Origin: CAYOPZ01 sp964406005
Lineage (GTDB): Bacteria; Bacteroidota; Bacteroidia; Bacteroidales; SM23-62
Assembly: GCA_964406005.1 (NCBI GenBank)
Contig: CAYOPZ010000007.1
Coordinates: forward strand, 1 to 64,000
Length of the DNA: 64,000 bases
Direction: 5' to 3'
Translations under genes and position numbers: made by a program
Notes under the pieces: model-generated
Databases searched by the model: none
What the model saw: the letters and a program-made list of their open reading frames with translations, nothing else
What the model was told of the DNA's origin: nothing
Part shown: piece after piece, positions 1 through 8,829 of the stretch
How the letters are laid out: each line of letters begins with the position of its first letter
Numbering within the stretch: position 1 is the first letter of the stretch

Positions 1-3
1 AAG

Positions 4-77
4 TGAACCCGGAGGGACTCGAACCCCCAACCTCCTGATCCGTAGTCAGGTGCACTATCCAATTATGCTACGGGTCC
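4..77 (-). tRNA. tRNA-Arg (anticodon ACG)
   Basis: On the minus strand a full cloverleaf folds: 7-bp acceptor stem GGACCCG/CGGGTTC (with G-U at pair 2), anticodon stem CCTGA/TCAGG around loop CTACGGA, and T loop TTCGAGT. The loop places ACG at positions 34-36, which reads CGN arginine codons. The discriminator is A and CCA is not encoded. A Bacteroidota -7 box lies 14 bases upstream. Confidence 0.95.
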
Positions 78-90
78 TGAAAATGTGGTG

Positions 91-98
91 CAAAGATA
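91..98 (-). promoter_or_regulatory. Bacteroidota -7 promoter box for tRNA-Arg(ACG)
   Basis: The minus strand reads TATCTTTG, a full match to TAnnTTTG, ending 13 bases before the tRNA 5' end. A TATTG about 20 bases further upstream can serve as the -33 element. Confidence 0.6.
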
Positions 99-134
99 TT
101 AAAGAAAACAATGAACAGCAATAAATGAAATACT

Positions 135-142
135 TACATTTG
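135..142 (+). promoter_or_regulatory. -7 promoter box for the RhlE-like helicase gene
   Basis: TACATTTG matches TAnnTTTG exactly and lies 31 bases before the helicase ATG. No good TTTG is seen at the -33 distance, so only the -7 half is supported. Confidence 0.5.
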
Positions 143-173
143 CAGTTCATTATCCCGGTTATTACAGGACTTG

Positions 174-1397
174 ATGAAGTTCACGGAATTCAATCTTCAA
201 GAACAATTGCTGGAAGCTGTTTCCTGGATGGGATTCGGTGAGGCGACGCCCGTACAGGATCAGGCCATACCCGAAATATTGAAAGGGCGCGACCTGATCG
301 CATGCGCACAGACAGGTACAGGTAAGACAGCCGCATATTTACTGCCCATCCTTGACAAGATTGTGGAGGAGGGAAACAACGGCACGGACACCCTGGTCAT
401 TGTGCCCACAAGGGAACTCGCCATACAGATACACCAGCAGGTGCAGGGATTCTCCTATTTTCTGCCGGTGGGCTCCATCGCAGTATATGGCGGAGGGGAC
501 GGGAGTGAGTGGAAACAGGAAAAAACCGCACTGACAAGCGGCAGCAGCATCATTGTGGCCACACCGGGCAAGCTGATCGCCCACCTCAAAATGGGCTATG
601 TGAAGTTCGACAACATCCGGCACCTTGTCCTGGATGAGGCAGACCGCATGCTGGATATGGGATTTTACGAAGACATAAAAAGGATCATTTCCTACCTTCC
701 GGTAAAAAGACAGACCCTTTTATTCAGCGCTACCATGCCTCCCAGGATACGTGAACTGGCAAAGCAGGCCCTGACGGACCCCTTTGAGATCAACATAGCC
801 ATGTCAAAACCGGCAGAGGGGGTCCTGCAGGCTGCATACCTGGCACATGACGAACAGAAAATACCCCTGATCAAAAACCTGATCGCCGACAAACCGGAAT
901 ATCAGAGCATCCTGATTTTCAGTGCCACCAAAAAAAATGTCTCGGATATCAGCAAAGCGCTCAGGGACAGTAATTACAAAGTGGAAAAGATATCCTCCGA
1001 CCTGGAGCAGCGTGAACGCGAAGAGGTACTTTCCAGGTTCAAGGGCAGGCATACGCGCGTACTTGTTGCCACCGATGTCCTCAGCCGGGGGATAGACATC
1101 AAGGACATCAACCTGATCATCAATTACAATGTGCCCGAGGATGCAGAAGACTATGTACATCGTGTTGGCCGTACGGCACGTGCCGATGCGACCGGTGTTG
1201 CACTGACACTTGTCAGCAGTGAGGACATGTACAGGTTTCATAATATCGAAAATCTGATCGAACAGGAGATCATAAAAATTCCCGTACCGGTTCACCTTGG
1301 AGAGGGGCCGCAATGGAATCCAAGGCCGCACAGACCGAAGTACGGCCGTCCGAAAAAAGGCGGGGGCACAAGGAAGACTGGAAAAAACAGGACATGA
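174..1397 (+). CDS. DEAD-box RNA helicase, RhlE-like
   Basis: ATP-dependent RNA helicase of superfamily 2, expected to remodel rRNA or mRNA structure in the cytoplasm. The ATG at 174 is preferred over an adjacent TTG at 171. Seen: Q motif near residues 6-28, Walker A AQTGTGKT at 45-52, PTRELA near 80, DEAD at 154-157, SAT at 185-187 and motif VI HRVGRTAR at 329-336, then a short basic Gly/Lys/Arg-rich tail typical of RhlE-type proteins. The length (407 aa) is normal. Its stop overlaps the ATG of the next gene (ATGA), so the two are translationally coupled. Which RhlE/DbpA subgroup it belongs to cannot be decided by eye. Confidence 0.93.
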   Translation: MKFTEFNLQEQLLEAVSWMGFGEATPVQDQAIPEILKGRDLIACAQTGTGKTAAYLLPILDKIVEEGNNGTDTLVIVPTRELAIQIHQQVQGFSYFLPVGSIAVYGGGDGSEWKQEKTALTSGSSIIVATPGKLIAHLKMGYVKFDNIRHLVLDEADRMLDMGFYEDIKRIISYLPVKRQTLLFSATMPPRIRELAKQALTDPFEINIAMSKPAEGVLQAAYLAHDEQKIPLIKNLIADKPEYQSILIFSATKKNVSDISKALRDSNYKVEKISSDLEQREREEVLSRFKGRHTRVLVATDVLSRGIDIKDINLIINYNVPEDAEDYVHRVGRTARADATGVALTLVSSEDMYRFHNIENLIEQEIIKIPVPVHLGEGPQWNPRPHRPKYGRPKKGGGTRKTGKNRT

Positions 1398-2350
1398 AGG
1401 ATCGTTCACGACGTGCGTTTCTTTTATCATCGCTGTCGGCCCTGGGCGGAAGCATGTTCCCTGCTGCATTTCTGGCATCCTGCCTGCCGGAAAGATCAGG
1501 CCTTCTGAACATGGATTTCATCGGCAGTCCGGAGAAATTCCAGTTTTACCGGTCCTTTTTCAGGAAAATCCGAAAGACGGAGCTGGTCTACAACAACCTG
1601 GAGAATGCACTGGAAAGTGGATCGGAAGCTGTTTTCCTCGACACTGATCTTACCCTGAAATCCACCTATGCAGTGCTGTTGATAGAACAGAACAAAGATA
1701 TCCTCAGTACCTTCCCCCTGTCTCTCACATTGACAGAATACAACCGTATACAGGAGTCCCTGGTCAAATACGGCAGAATACTCGGGTTGATAAATCCCCT
1801 GAGGTTCTATCCGTCAATCGCTGCTATTAGGAAAATCATCATTCAAAACCGGGTTCCCCTGACTGAAGTGCGTATTGCCTGTCACCCGCATGAAATTCAA
1901 AGCGGGCTTCAGGTGGAAGGTCCGGCAGGATCTGCACAGCTGTTGCAGAGAATGGTCAGTTTTATCACGGGCAGCTTTCCGGTTTCGGCTGCCGCAGATA
2001 GGAACGCGTCAGGCCGGATCAGCCGGATACTGCTTGATTACGATTCCTATGAAACCATGATTACGTTTGATACGGATCAGTCGGGGTGGACCATGGAGTT
2101 CAGGGGACCGGAATTCAGGGCTATGGCAGATCACACGGGATCACTGACGATAAACGATGAAGCCCGTATAAGCATCCGTGCCTCATCCTCCGTATGGGAT
2201 GAGGCCATGACCGAAAACCTGGAAAATTTCACGGAAGCCGTCAGGAGCCGGTCGGAACCTGATCTTTCCTCCCTCGACGCGCTTGCCTCCATCATTCTGA
2301 ATAATTCCGTGGAAGAATCTTTAAATATGGAAGATTCTGTAAGACTGTAA
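1394..2350 (+). CDS. Tat-type lipoprotein with a degenerate Gfo/Idh/MocA-like fold
   Basis: The start is the ATG in the ATGA overlap with the helicase; a longer reading frame from 1313 would run inside the helicase gene. The first 30 residues show a twin-arginine motif (SRRAFL, residues 5-10), a hydrophobic stretch and a lipobox ending at Cys30 (LASC), so it is probably a Tat-exported lipoprotein. The body resembles the Gfo/Idh/MocA oxidoreductases: an AVFL-D-T stretch, a helix-strand pattern where the EKP motif should be, an RFYPS segment, and a C-terminal AVRSRSEPDLSSLDAL block like the family end. The N-terminal Rossmann glycine motif and the EKP lysine are absent, so it is unlikely to be an active dehydrogenase. 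The family assignment is inference. Confidence 0.6.
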   Translation: MKDRSRRAFLLSSLSALGGSMFPAAFLASCLPERSGLLNMDFIGSPEKFQFYRSFFRKIRKTELVYNNLENALESGSEAVFLDTDLTLKSTYAVLLIEQNKDILSTFPLSLTLTEYNRIQESLVKYGRILGLINPLRFYPSIAAIRKIIIQNRVPLTEVRIACHPHEIQSGLQVEGPAGSAQLLQRMVSFITGSFPVSAAADRNASGRISRILLDYDSYETMITFDTDQSGWTMEFRGPEFRAMADHTGSLTINDEARISIRASSSVWDEAMTENLENFTEAVRSRSEPDLSSLDALASIILNNSVEESLNMEDSVRL

Positions 2351-2353
2351 GTT

Positions 2354-3049
2354 CTACCAGTTTATCTCTTTCTTTTCTTCAAATAATTTTCCTGTTGGTA
2401 CATGACCGGCAGTGGCCAGCCAGACCACTGTTTCGGCGCCTTTTTCAACGGACTTCACGGCATTGGATCCGCCCATATCCGTCCTGACCCAGCCGGGGCA
2501 CATGGAATTCACTTTGATCCCGTCTGAGGCCAGTTCCTTTGATTGTATGACCGTCAGGGCATTCAGGGCTGTTTTGGAAATCCGGTATGCTGCATGTCCG
2601 GCACCCATTGAAGAAAGCTGCCCCATGGAGCTTGAAAGATTGATCACTCTGGGATCACCGCTTTTTTTTAGAAACGGGACCATTGCCCGTGTTACCATCA
2701 GCGGACCGTAAAGGTTGGTTTCCATGGTCTCCCTCATATCCTGAAGGGAAACCTCCAGGAAAGAATTGTTCCGGTCTATCATTATTCCTGCATTGTTCAC
2801 CAGGACATCCAGCTGCCCGCAGTTTTCATCAAAGTAGGCCACCAGGTCGGAAATACTCTGCTCCTCTGTGACGTCAAGCTGGTGAAACCAGGCTTTCTTG
2901 TACTCCTTTCTCAAATCATCTACAATGGGCCGCCCAACGGCCATATTCCGCATTGTGAATATAACCGTAAAATCTCTTGCCAGCAATTGTTTCCCGGTCT
3001 CAAGACCGATTCCGCGACTCGCGCCTGTGATAAGTGCAATTCTGTCCAT
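2354..3049 (-). CDS. SDR family NAD(P)-dependent oxidoreductase
   Basis: Classical short-chain dehydrogenase/reductase of 231 aa. Seen: cofactor-binding TGASRGIG at residues 8-15, NNAG at 85-88, catalytic Ser around 139-141 and YRISK (Tyr155, Lys159). The arginine after the second strand of the Rossmann fold hints at NADPH, which is inference. The substrate cannot be read from sequence. It stands alone, convergent with the lipoprotein gene (3 bp between stops) and divergent from the VOC gene. Confidence 0.9.
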   Translation of the reverse strand: MDRIALITGASRGIGLETGKQLLARDFTVIFTMRNMAVGRPIVDDLRKEYKKAWFHQLDVTEEQSISDLVAYFDENCGQLDVLVNNAGIMIDRNNSFLEVSLQDMRETMETNLYGPLMVTRAMVPFLKKSGDPRVINLSSSMGQLSSMGAGHAAYRISKTALNALTVIQSKELASDGIKVNSMCPGWVRTDMGGSNAVKSVEKGAETVVWLATAGHVPTGKLFEEKKEINW

Positions 3050-3143
3050 ACGTTATGGGTGACAAAGATAGTTAATTTCTATTCATCAGGAGATCTTGCC
3101 TGTGACGCGAATCTGTACTATTTTTAATCCCAAACGGTATACC

Positions 3144-3623
3144 ATGGATCTGAAATATCATTCGGTCGTCATATTTGTCAGTGACATTGAAACCGCGAAA
3201 CATTTCTACCTTGATGCACTGGGTCAGGAAATGGAATATGATTTCGGGAAGAATGTGGTTTTAAAGTCCGGGATTTCACTGTGGGAGATACTTGAAGGAC
3301 ATGTGATAGAAGTCTCCGGAAATCATGACGATATAAAAACAACAAAAGCCTACGAACTGTATTTTGAGACAGGGGATCTGGAACGGGTTCAGCAGGAGAT
3401 TGCACGGCTTAAACTGACTGTTCTGCATGACCTTATAGAAGAACCATGGGGACAGCGGACCATACGTTTTTACGATCCGGACAATAACCTGATAGAAGTA
3501 GGAGAAACGATGGAAAGTTTTGTCAGAAGATTCTCGGAGTCCGGCATGAAACCCGAAGAAATTTCCGACAGAACTACCATCCCGCTTGCCATTGTAAGGA
3601 AGATACTGGACGTTGCTGGATGA
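3144..3623 (+). CDS. VOC family (glyoxalase/dioxygenase-fold) protein
   Basis: Start chosen at the ATG at 3144, where the conserved N-terminal strand begins; an upstream in-frame GTG/ATG-less extension has no family similarity. The protein is 159 aa with one glyoxalase I / vicinal oxygen chelate domain (residues 1-120): His near residue 6, a central YELYFE strand and a late FYDPDNNLIEVGE segment provide the usual His/Glu/Glu metal ligands. The last 40 residues form a helical extension that is less usual. The substrate is unknown: isomerase, lyase, dioxygenase and drug-binding functions are all possible for this fold. Confidence 0.82.
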   Translation: MDLKYHSVVIFVSDIETAKHFYLDALGQEMEYDFGKNVVLKSGISLWEILEGHVIEVSGNHDDIKTTKAYELYFETGDLERVQQEIARLKLTVLHDLIEEPWGQRTIRFYDPDNNLIEVGETMESFVRRFSESGMKPEEISDRTTIPLAIVRKILDVAG

Positions 3624-3642
3624 ACCGTCAGGAGTAATAAAT

Positions 3643-4686
3643 TCAACAGATCCTGGGCAACTGTTCACCGGTCAGCATGTCAATGATCCGGCTGCTTCCG
3701 ATGCGCGTGATCATGCGGACCACGCCGGGGTGATCATCCGTAATATGGCCAATGATGGCGGAATCCCTGCCCAGGGGATGTTTTTTCATGGCAGCGAGTA
3801 CAGCCTCCGCCTCCCCTCCCGGAACGATAACAAGTACTTTACCCTCATTGGCAATGTAAAGGGGATCCAGCCCGAGTATTTCACAAGCCCCGTTGACCTG
3901 GGCCCGGACAGGTATCTTTTCTTCTTCCAGGACCACCCCTTTGGAGGCAGTACGGCTGATTTCATTCAGTGTGGTGGCAATGCCTCCCCGTGTGGGATCC
4001 CTGAGAACAGAAATGTTTCCGGTCACCTTGAAAATTTCATCTGCCAGTCCGTTCAGGGCGACGGTATCGCTCTGTATGCTTGTTTCAAATTCAAGTCCTG
4101 CGCGGGCCGACATAACCGCCACCCCGTGATCACCCACCGTTCCGTTGATCAGAACTGCATCCCCGCTTTTTGCATTGGCCGGATCAATGTGTATCCCTTC
4201 CCGCACAATCCCTATCCCGGAGGTGTTGATAAAGATCTTGTCCCCGCTGCCCCGTTCCACAACCTTTGTATCCCCGGTTACGATGCTTACACCGGCTTTC
4301 TCTGCCGATTCTTTCATACCGAGTACGATTCGCCACAGATCCTCCATGGCCAGTCCCTCTTCAAGGATGAACCCGGCCGAAAGGTATGTTGGATTTGCAC
4401 CACAGCATATGAGATCATTGACCGTGCCGTTCACGGCCAGTTCCCCTATATTGCCGCCTGGGAAGAAGACAGGGTTGATCACAAAGGAGTCGGTCGTGAT
4501 TGCCAGCTTCCCTTTTCCGGAGGCAAATACGGCGCCGTCGTGCCCTGCATCCAGCATGGGATTGCTGAAAACAGGCCTGAACATTTTTTCAATGAGCTGG
4601 TGCGAGAGTTTTCCACCGCTCCCGTGCGCCAGGGTAATGACGGGGTATTTCTGAATGGGGATTGGACAGTTTAGCTGGATATCCAT
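3643..4686 (-). CDS. hypE: hydrogenase expression/formation protein HypE
   Basis: HypE dehydrates the thiocarboxamide on its C-terminal cysteine to a thiocyanate, the source of the CN ligands of [NiFe]-hydrogenase iron. Seen: HGSGG at residues 21-25, PurM/AIR-synthase-like ATP-binding segments, and the diagnostic C terminus PRIC (Cys347). Length (347 aa) is typical. It is the last gene of hypC-hypD-hypE on the minus strand, 24 bp after hypD. HypF, which charges the cysteine, is not in the window. Confidence 0.97.
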   Translation of the reverse strand: MDIQLNCPIPIQKYPVITLAHGSGGKLSHQLIEKMFRPVFSNPMLDAGHDGAVFASGKGKLAITTDSFVINPVFFPGGNIGELAVNGTVNDLICCGANPTYLSAGFILEEGLAMEDLWRIVLGMKESAEKAGVSIVTGDTKVVERGSGDKIFINTSGIGIVREGIHIDPANAKSGDAVLINGTVGDHGVAVMSARAGLEFETSIQSDTVALNGLADEIFKVTGNISVLRDPTRGGIATTLNEISRTASKGVVLEEEKIPVRAQVNGACEILGLDPLYIANEGKVLVIVPGGEAEAVLAAMKKHPLGRDSAIIGHITDDHPGVVRMITRIGSSRIIDMLTGEQLPRIC

Positions 4687-4710
4687 GCCTGGTCTTCTTT
4701 TTTGAGATCC

Positions 4711-5805
4711 TCAGACTGCACCGGTACGTTTGAACCGGTAATATGCCGCGCAGGCCCCCTCGGAGGAGACCATAGGCGCCCCCAGAGGATGATCCGGCCT
4801 GCAATCACTGCCGAAGGCGGGACAGTCAAGGGGTTTTTTAAGTCCCTGCAGAACCTGTCCCGCAATGCACAATTCGGATTCCTTTGTCGAAATGGAACCG
4901 AGATCAAATTTTGTCACGGCATCGAACCGGGCAAACCCGGAGGACAATTTAAAACCGCTTGATGGAATGCTTCCAATGCCTCTCCACTTCTGATCGGCCA
5001 CCTCAAATACTTCTTTCAGCAGATTCTTTGCCTGCCTGTTTCCTTCCCTGGTAACCACCCTGCCATAGGCATTGACAACCTCATGCCTGCCTGATTCAAG
5101 CTGCCCGGTGACATGATAGATCCCTTTCAGTATATCGACAGGCTCGAAGCCTGTGACCACAATGGGTACCTTATACTTTTCCGCAATGGGGATATATTCC
5201 TCGTAGCCCATTACCGTACAGACATGGCCGGCAGCCAGGAAACCCTGTATCCTGTTCTGTTCGGAGGCCAGTATGGCTTCAATGGCGGGAGGGACAAGCA
5301 CATGGGAACCGAGGATGGAAAAATTCTCCAGGTTTCTCCGCCTGGCCTCCTTTACGGCAAGCGCATTGGCCGGGGCCGTGGTTTCAAAGCCTATGGCAAA
5401 GAATACCACCTGCTTCTCCGGATTCTCTTCTGCGATCTTCAATGCGTCAAGGGGAGAATACAATATCCTCACATCGCCTCCCTCCGCTTTCACGCTCAGC
5501 AGGTCTTTCTCTGAGCCCGGTACCCTAATCATGTCCCCGAAGGAGGTGAATATTATATCTTCCCGCCGGGCAAGCCGGATGGCCCTGTCAATGATTTCAA
5601 GGGGTGTCACACAAACCGGGCAACCCGGTCCGTGTACAAGCCGTATCTTTTCAGGGAGGAACTCCTCGATATTGTATTTCATGATGGAATGGGTCTGTCC
5701 CCCGCAAATCTCCATGATGGTCCATTCCCCTTTGGTGATCCGGTGAATCTTTTCCGACACATTCCTTACCAGATCAGCATCCCTGTATTCATCCAGATAT
5801 TTCAT
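4711..5805 (-). CDS. hypD: hydrogenase formation protein HypD
   Basis: HypD carries a [4Fe-4S] cluster and, with HypC, is the scaffold on which Fe(CN)2CO of [NiFe]-hydrogenase is assembled. The start at 5805 gives MKYLDEYRD, the family's usual N terminus, 4 bp after the hypC stop; upstream ATGs at 5820 and 5835 would overlap hypC. Seen: CGGQTHS (Cys34), GPGCPVC (Cys62, Cys65), GFETTAP, CTVMGYEEY, and the C-terminal cluster region with repeated cysteines (ELCIAGQVLQG, CPAFG, CRPDHPLGAPMV). Complete and intact. Confidence 0.97.
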   Translation of the reverse strand: MKYLDEYRDADLVRNVSEKIHRITKGEWTIMEICGGQTHSIMKYNIEEFLPEKIRLVHGPGCPVCVTPLEIIDRAIRLARREDIIFTSFGDMIRVPGSEKDLLSVKAEGGDVRILYSPLDALKIAEENPEKQVVFFAIGFETTAPANALAVKEARRRNLENFSILGSHVLVPPAIEAILASEQNRIQGFLAAGHVCTVMGYEEYIPIAEKYKVPIVVTGFEPVDILKGIYHVTGQLESGRHEVVNAYGRVVTREGNRQAKNLLKEVFEVADQKWRGIGSIPSSGFKLSSGFARFDAVTKFDLGSISTKESELCIAGQVLQGLKKPLDCPAFGSDCRPDHPLGAPMVSSEGACAAYYRFKRTGAV

Positions 5806-5809
5806 GCCT

Positions 5810-6067
5810 TCACCATCCATCCTCTCCGGGTTCACCTTCCAGTTCGTCCATTTCCCTTAAAAGCCGCAATGTTTCGAGGGCTTCCTCTTCATCCACGATG
5901 TTGAGGGCCATTCCCACATGCGCAAGTACATAATCTCCCTCTTTGACTTCCGGAAGCCATTGTACGCATACATCTTTCATCACTCCCGAAAAACTGACTT
6001 TTGCCATGCTCAGCTCGGGATTGCTTTTATCGATGGAAACCACTTTGCCAGGTACAGCCAAACACAT
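5810..6067 (-). CDS. hypC: hydrogenase assembly chaperone HypC/HupF
   Basis: Small (85 aa) chaperone that carries the Fe(CN)2CO precursor from HypD to the hydrogenase large subunit. The N terminus MCLAVPGKV contains the essential Cys2, followed by the family's VSFSGV and YVLAHVGMAL segments. First gene of the minus-strand hypCDE set, divergent from the beta-helix lipoprotein with 53 bp between. hypA, hypB and hypF, and any hydrogenase structural genes, are absent from this window. Confidence 0.96.
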   Translation of the reverse strand: MCLAVPGKVVSIDKSNPELSMAKVSFSGVMKDVCVQWLPEVKEGDYVLAHVGMALNIVDEEEALETLRLLREMDELEGEPGEDGW

Positions 6068-6104
6068 ATCCAGGTTTTTCCGGTGTAAAATAACAAAATA
6101 ATTC

Positions 6105-6112
6105 TAAATTTG
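6105..6112 (+). promoter_or_regulatory. -7 promoter box before the beta-helix lipoprotein gene
   Basis: TAAATTTG matches TAnnTTTG exactly and ends only 8 bases before the first ATG at 6121. The transcript would be nearly leaderless, or the true start is the ATG at 6130. Confidence 0.5.
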
Positions 6113-6129
6113 ATTTTGCTATGTCATGC

Positions 6130-8094
6130 ATGAAATGGCTCCTGCCGGTCGCACTGGCTGCGTTGATTTTATCCACCTGTAAAAAAGAAGAAGACGGCGG
6201 ACCGCAGCTTGTGGCATTAACCGGACCCGATACAACCGCCACAATAGGCGACACGGTCCGGCTGGATGCGAGCGGTTCCACAGGCAGTGATTATGAGGTC
6301 CTGTGGTCCATTAAGAACCAGCCGGGCGACGATACCATCGTTCACTCCGATTCCATGTATGCATGGTTCATTCCGTCCGGCAACGGATTGTACCAGGTAC
6401 AGCTCACCCTTACTAAAGGGACGCTGTTCAGCATTGCCTATCAAAACATTACGGTCTCCGGAGCTGTGGCGCTTCCGGATTCCATCCCGTCCTATACACG
6501 TCTCCTGAAAATCGCAGAGGGATCCGGTGCGGATTACCAGGTCAGGGGAGACATGATCGTGACGGGAGAACTGGTTATCGATCCGAACGTCATAGTGGAA
6601 TTTACGCAAAATGCCTCCCTGCAGGTAAAGGACGGTGGTCTCATGTATGCCGATCATACCAGCTTTATTGCGGCGGATACAAGCTGGAAAGGGATCCTCC
6701 TGAGTACGGCGAACAACATTTTTTCCAATTGCCTGTTCGAAAATGCCGGAAATACATCCTTTACGGGAGATGATTCGGACCGGGCCGCGGTGTTTGCCAG
6801 TGGAGATGCCACCCTTGCCTTTTCCGGGAATACGATCCGCAGCAGCCGGGGATACGGAATCGTGATCAGGGACAATGCAGATTTTTACTTCAATACCGCC
6901 AACCAGGTGTATCCCTTTACAGGCAATCATTTTGAAAGCAATGCCCTTGGCCCGATGGTCATTCCTGCAGGTGCGCTCAGTGATCTGGCAGGGGAGGATT
7001 TCAGCAGCGAGACAGAGGGAAGTTATATTGAAATTTATGCTTCTGCCTATTCCTCACAGGAAAGCGAGGATCCTCTGTTCAGCGACCAGGGGCCGGCATT
7101 CAGGATTACCGGCCTGCTCACTTTTAATAAAGACCTTACCGTCACAAAAGGCGTGGAAATGTATTTTGAGTCCGGTGCGGGCATCAGGGTCAACGGTACA
7201 CTGACCGTATCGGGAACCTCCGATCATCCTGTCGTGATGGACGGGATTGCATCGCTGCCAGAATCGTGGACCGGGATTTTTGTAAACGGTCAGGCCAACC
7301 TTTCCTGGACCAGCATCCTGAATGCCGGGGATGCCATATTCTCAGGGACGGATGCAAAGGCTGCCCTGATCGCCGGCGAAACCCTCAGCATGCAGAACTG
7401 CACGGTAAGCGGCAGCGGCGGTACAGGTGTATATCTGCCGGAATACGCCCATATCGTGTATTCAGACAACTTCAGCGACAACACCTTTTCCGGCAACGCA
7501 GTTTCGGCCGTACGGGTTAGAATGGATGACGTGGCGAAGGTGGTGGAGGGGAACAGCATCTCCGTTGCTTCCCAGTCCATACCTGCCATTGAAGTCCATA
7601 TGGGGCTCGACGATCCACTGGGAACCTGGCCCGACCTGGATGCTGAAATAGATTACAGGATCCTCGAAAACGTGAAAATCAAATCCACAAAAGACCTGGT
7701 GATCCAGGCTGGCGCCACCCTGCAATTCGATCCGGGCACCCTTCTCGAGGTTTCAGGAGGCCTGCAGGCCAGCGGGGCAGCGGGTTCGGAGATCACCTTC
7801 GAAGGCAGCGCGGCAGAAGCAGGATACTGGAACGGTATATTCCTTAATGGTACAAAAACCGTCGTACTGGATCATACCGTGATACGCGACGGCGGCGGAG
7901 ATGCCTTAAATGCGGCAAATGTAATTGTTGAATCCACCGCTTCCGATGTTACGCTGATCCATTCCACGATCACAGGCAGCGAGGGTTACGGCGTGCTGAT
8001 CAAAACCGGTGCACAGCATTTCGACATCAATGATCCGGCCTCCGGCAACAACCTGGATGGCAATACGCTCGGAGGATTCCTGGATGAAAATTGA
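6130..8094 (+). CDS. surface lipoprotein with a PKD-like domain and a right-handed beta-helix
   Basis: Start set at ATG 6130 (MKWLLPVALAALILSTC), which gives a standard signal peptide with lipobox Cys17 and leaves room for a leader after the promoter; ATG 6121 is the alternative. After the acidic linker KKEEDGG comes a beta-sandwich of roughly 85 residues resembling PKD/Ig-like domains (LDASGSTGSDYEVLW). The remainder is made of repeated strands with xxFxxNxI/VxxSxGxGVxI turns (for example NTIRSSRGYGIVIRDNA and CTVSGSGGTGVYLPEY), the pattern of parallel beta-helix proteins. About 654 aa. A role in binding or breaking polysaccharide at the surface is possible but not shown; no catalytic residues stand out. 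Confidence 0.8.
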   Translation: MKWLLPVALAALILSTCKKEEDGGPQLVALTGPDTTATIGDTVRLDASGSTGSDYEVLWSIKNQPGDDTIVHSDSMYAWFIPSGNGLYQVQLTLTKGTLFSIAYQNITVSGAVALPDSIPSYTRLLKIAEGSGADYQVRGDMIVTGELVIDPNVIVEFTQNASLQVKDGGLMYADHTSFIAADTSWKGILLSTANNIFSNCLFENAGNTSFTGDDSDRAAVFASGDATLAFSGNTIRSSRGYGIVIRDNADFYFNTANQVYPFTGNHFESNALGPMVIPAGALSDLAGEDFSSETEGSYIEIYASAYSSQESEDPLFSDQGPAFRITGLLTFNKDLTVTKGVEMYFESGAGIRVNGTLTVSGTSDHPVVMDGIASLPESWTGIFVNGQANLSWTSILNAGDAIFSGTDAKAALIAGETLSMQNCTVSGSGGTGVYLPEYAHIVYSDNFSDNTFSGNAVSAVRVRMDDVAKVVEGNSISVASQSIPAIEVHMGLDDPLGTWPDLDAEIDYRILENVKIKSTKDLVIQAGATLQFDPGTLLEVSGGLQASGAAGSEITFEGSAAEAGYWNGIFLNGTKTVVLDHTVIRDGGGDALNAANVIVESTASDVTLIHSTITGSEGYGVLIKTGAQHFDINDPASGNNLDGNTLGGFLDEN

Positions 8095-8121
8095 AAAGCG
8101 GGCTTTCACACGGTACTCTGA

Positions 8122-8781
8122 ATGAAATCCATTGCTGTCATATTCGATATGGACGGGGTCATTCTGGATTCGGAAAAAGTGTACCAGGAAATCGAACGGG
8201 AAATGTTCCGGGAACTCGGTATCCCGGTATCAATACAGGAACACCGGGAATTTACCGGCAGCTCCGAACGGGCCATGTGGCAGAAAATGAAACTGCAATA
8301 CGGTTTCAGGGAGAATCCGGATGAACTCGTACGGAACGAAAGACAGCGTTTCCTCAATAAAATGAATGCACCGGGGGGCATCCCTGCCGTGGAAGGAAGC
8401 ACCGATCTGATCCATCGGCTTCATGAATCCGGCATACCTGTCCTGGTGGCCTCCTCAAGTTCAAGGGAAATCATTGAAACCGTCCTGCAATCACTGAACA
8501 TCAGCGATTGCTTTCAAGGGATTGTCTCCGGCGACGATGTACCGCATTCCAAACCGGCCCCGGATATTTTCCTGAAAGCCAGTGAACTGGCTGCCGTACC
8601 TCCTTCCGGCTGCACAGTCATAGAGGATTCGGAAAACGGAATACTCGCCGCCAGATCGGCCGGTATGAAAGTCATCGGATTGCAGATTCCCGGCAGCGGC
8701 GACCTTGATTTGACCGGCGCGGACAGGATTGTCAGTAATCTGAATGAAATCAATCCGGATTTAATTTCAGCGCTGTCCTGA
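8122..8781 (+). CDS. HAD superfamily hydrolase, beta-phosphoglucomutase-like
   Basis: Phosphatase or phosphomutase of the HAD superfamily, subfamily IA with an alpha-helical cap (219 aa). Seen: motif I FDMDGVILDSE (nucleophile Asp9, acid Asp11), motif II VASSSS, motif III lysine in SKPAPDIF, and motif IV VIEDSENGILAARSAGM. The sequence KPAPDIF and the ED-S-xxGI-AA block are typical of beta-phosphoglucomutase and related sugar phosphatases. It lies 27 bp after the lipoprotein gene. Exact substrate unknown. Confidence 0.9.
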   Translation: MKSIAVIFDMDGVILDSEKVYQEIEREMFRELGIPVSIQEHREFTGSSERAMWQKMKLQYGFRENPDELVRNERQRFLNKMNAPGGIPAVEGSTDLIHRLHESGIPVLVASSSSREIIETVLQSLNISDCFQGIVSGDDVPHSKPAPDIFLKASELAAVPPSGCTVIEDSENGILAARSAGMKVIGLQIPGSGDLDLTGADRIVSNLNEINPDLISALS

Positions 8782-8829
8782 CCAGTATTTTATTATTTTT
8801 ACGATACAAATCACAGAGACACTTGCAGT

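Noticed and set aside
3613..4674. Long plus-strand reading frame of 353 codons
   Set aside because: It lies antisense to hypE, whose motifs and C-terminal PRIC are unmistakable.
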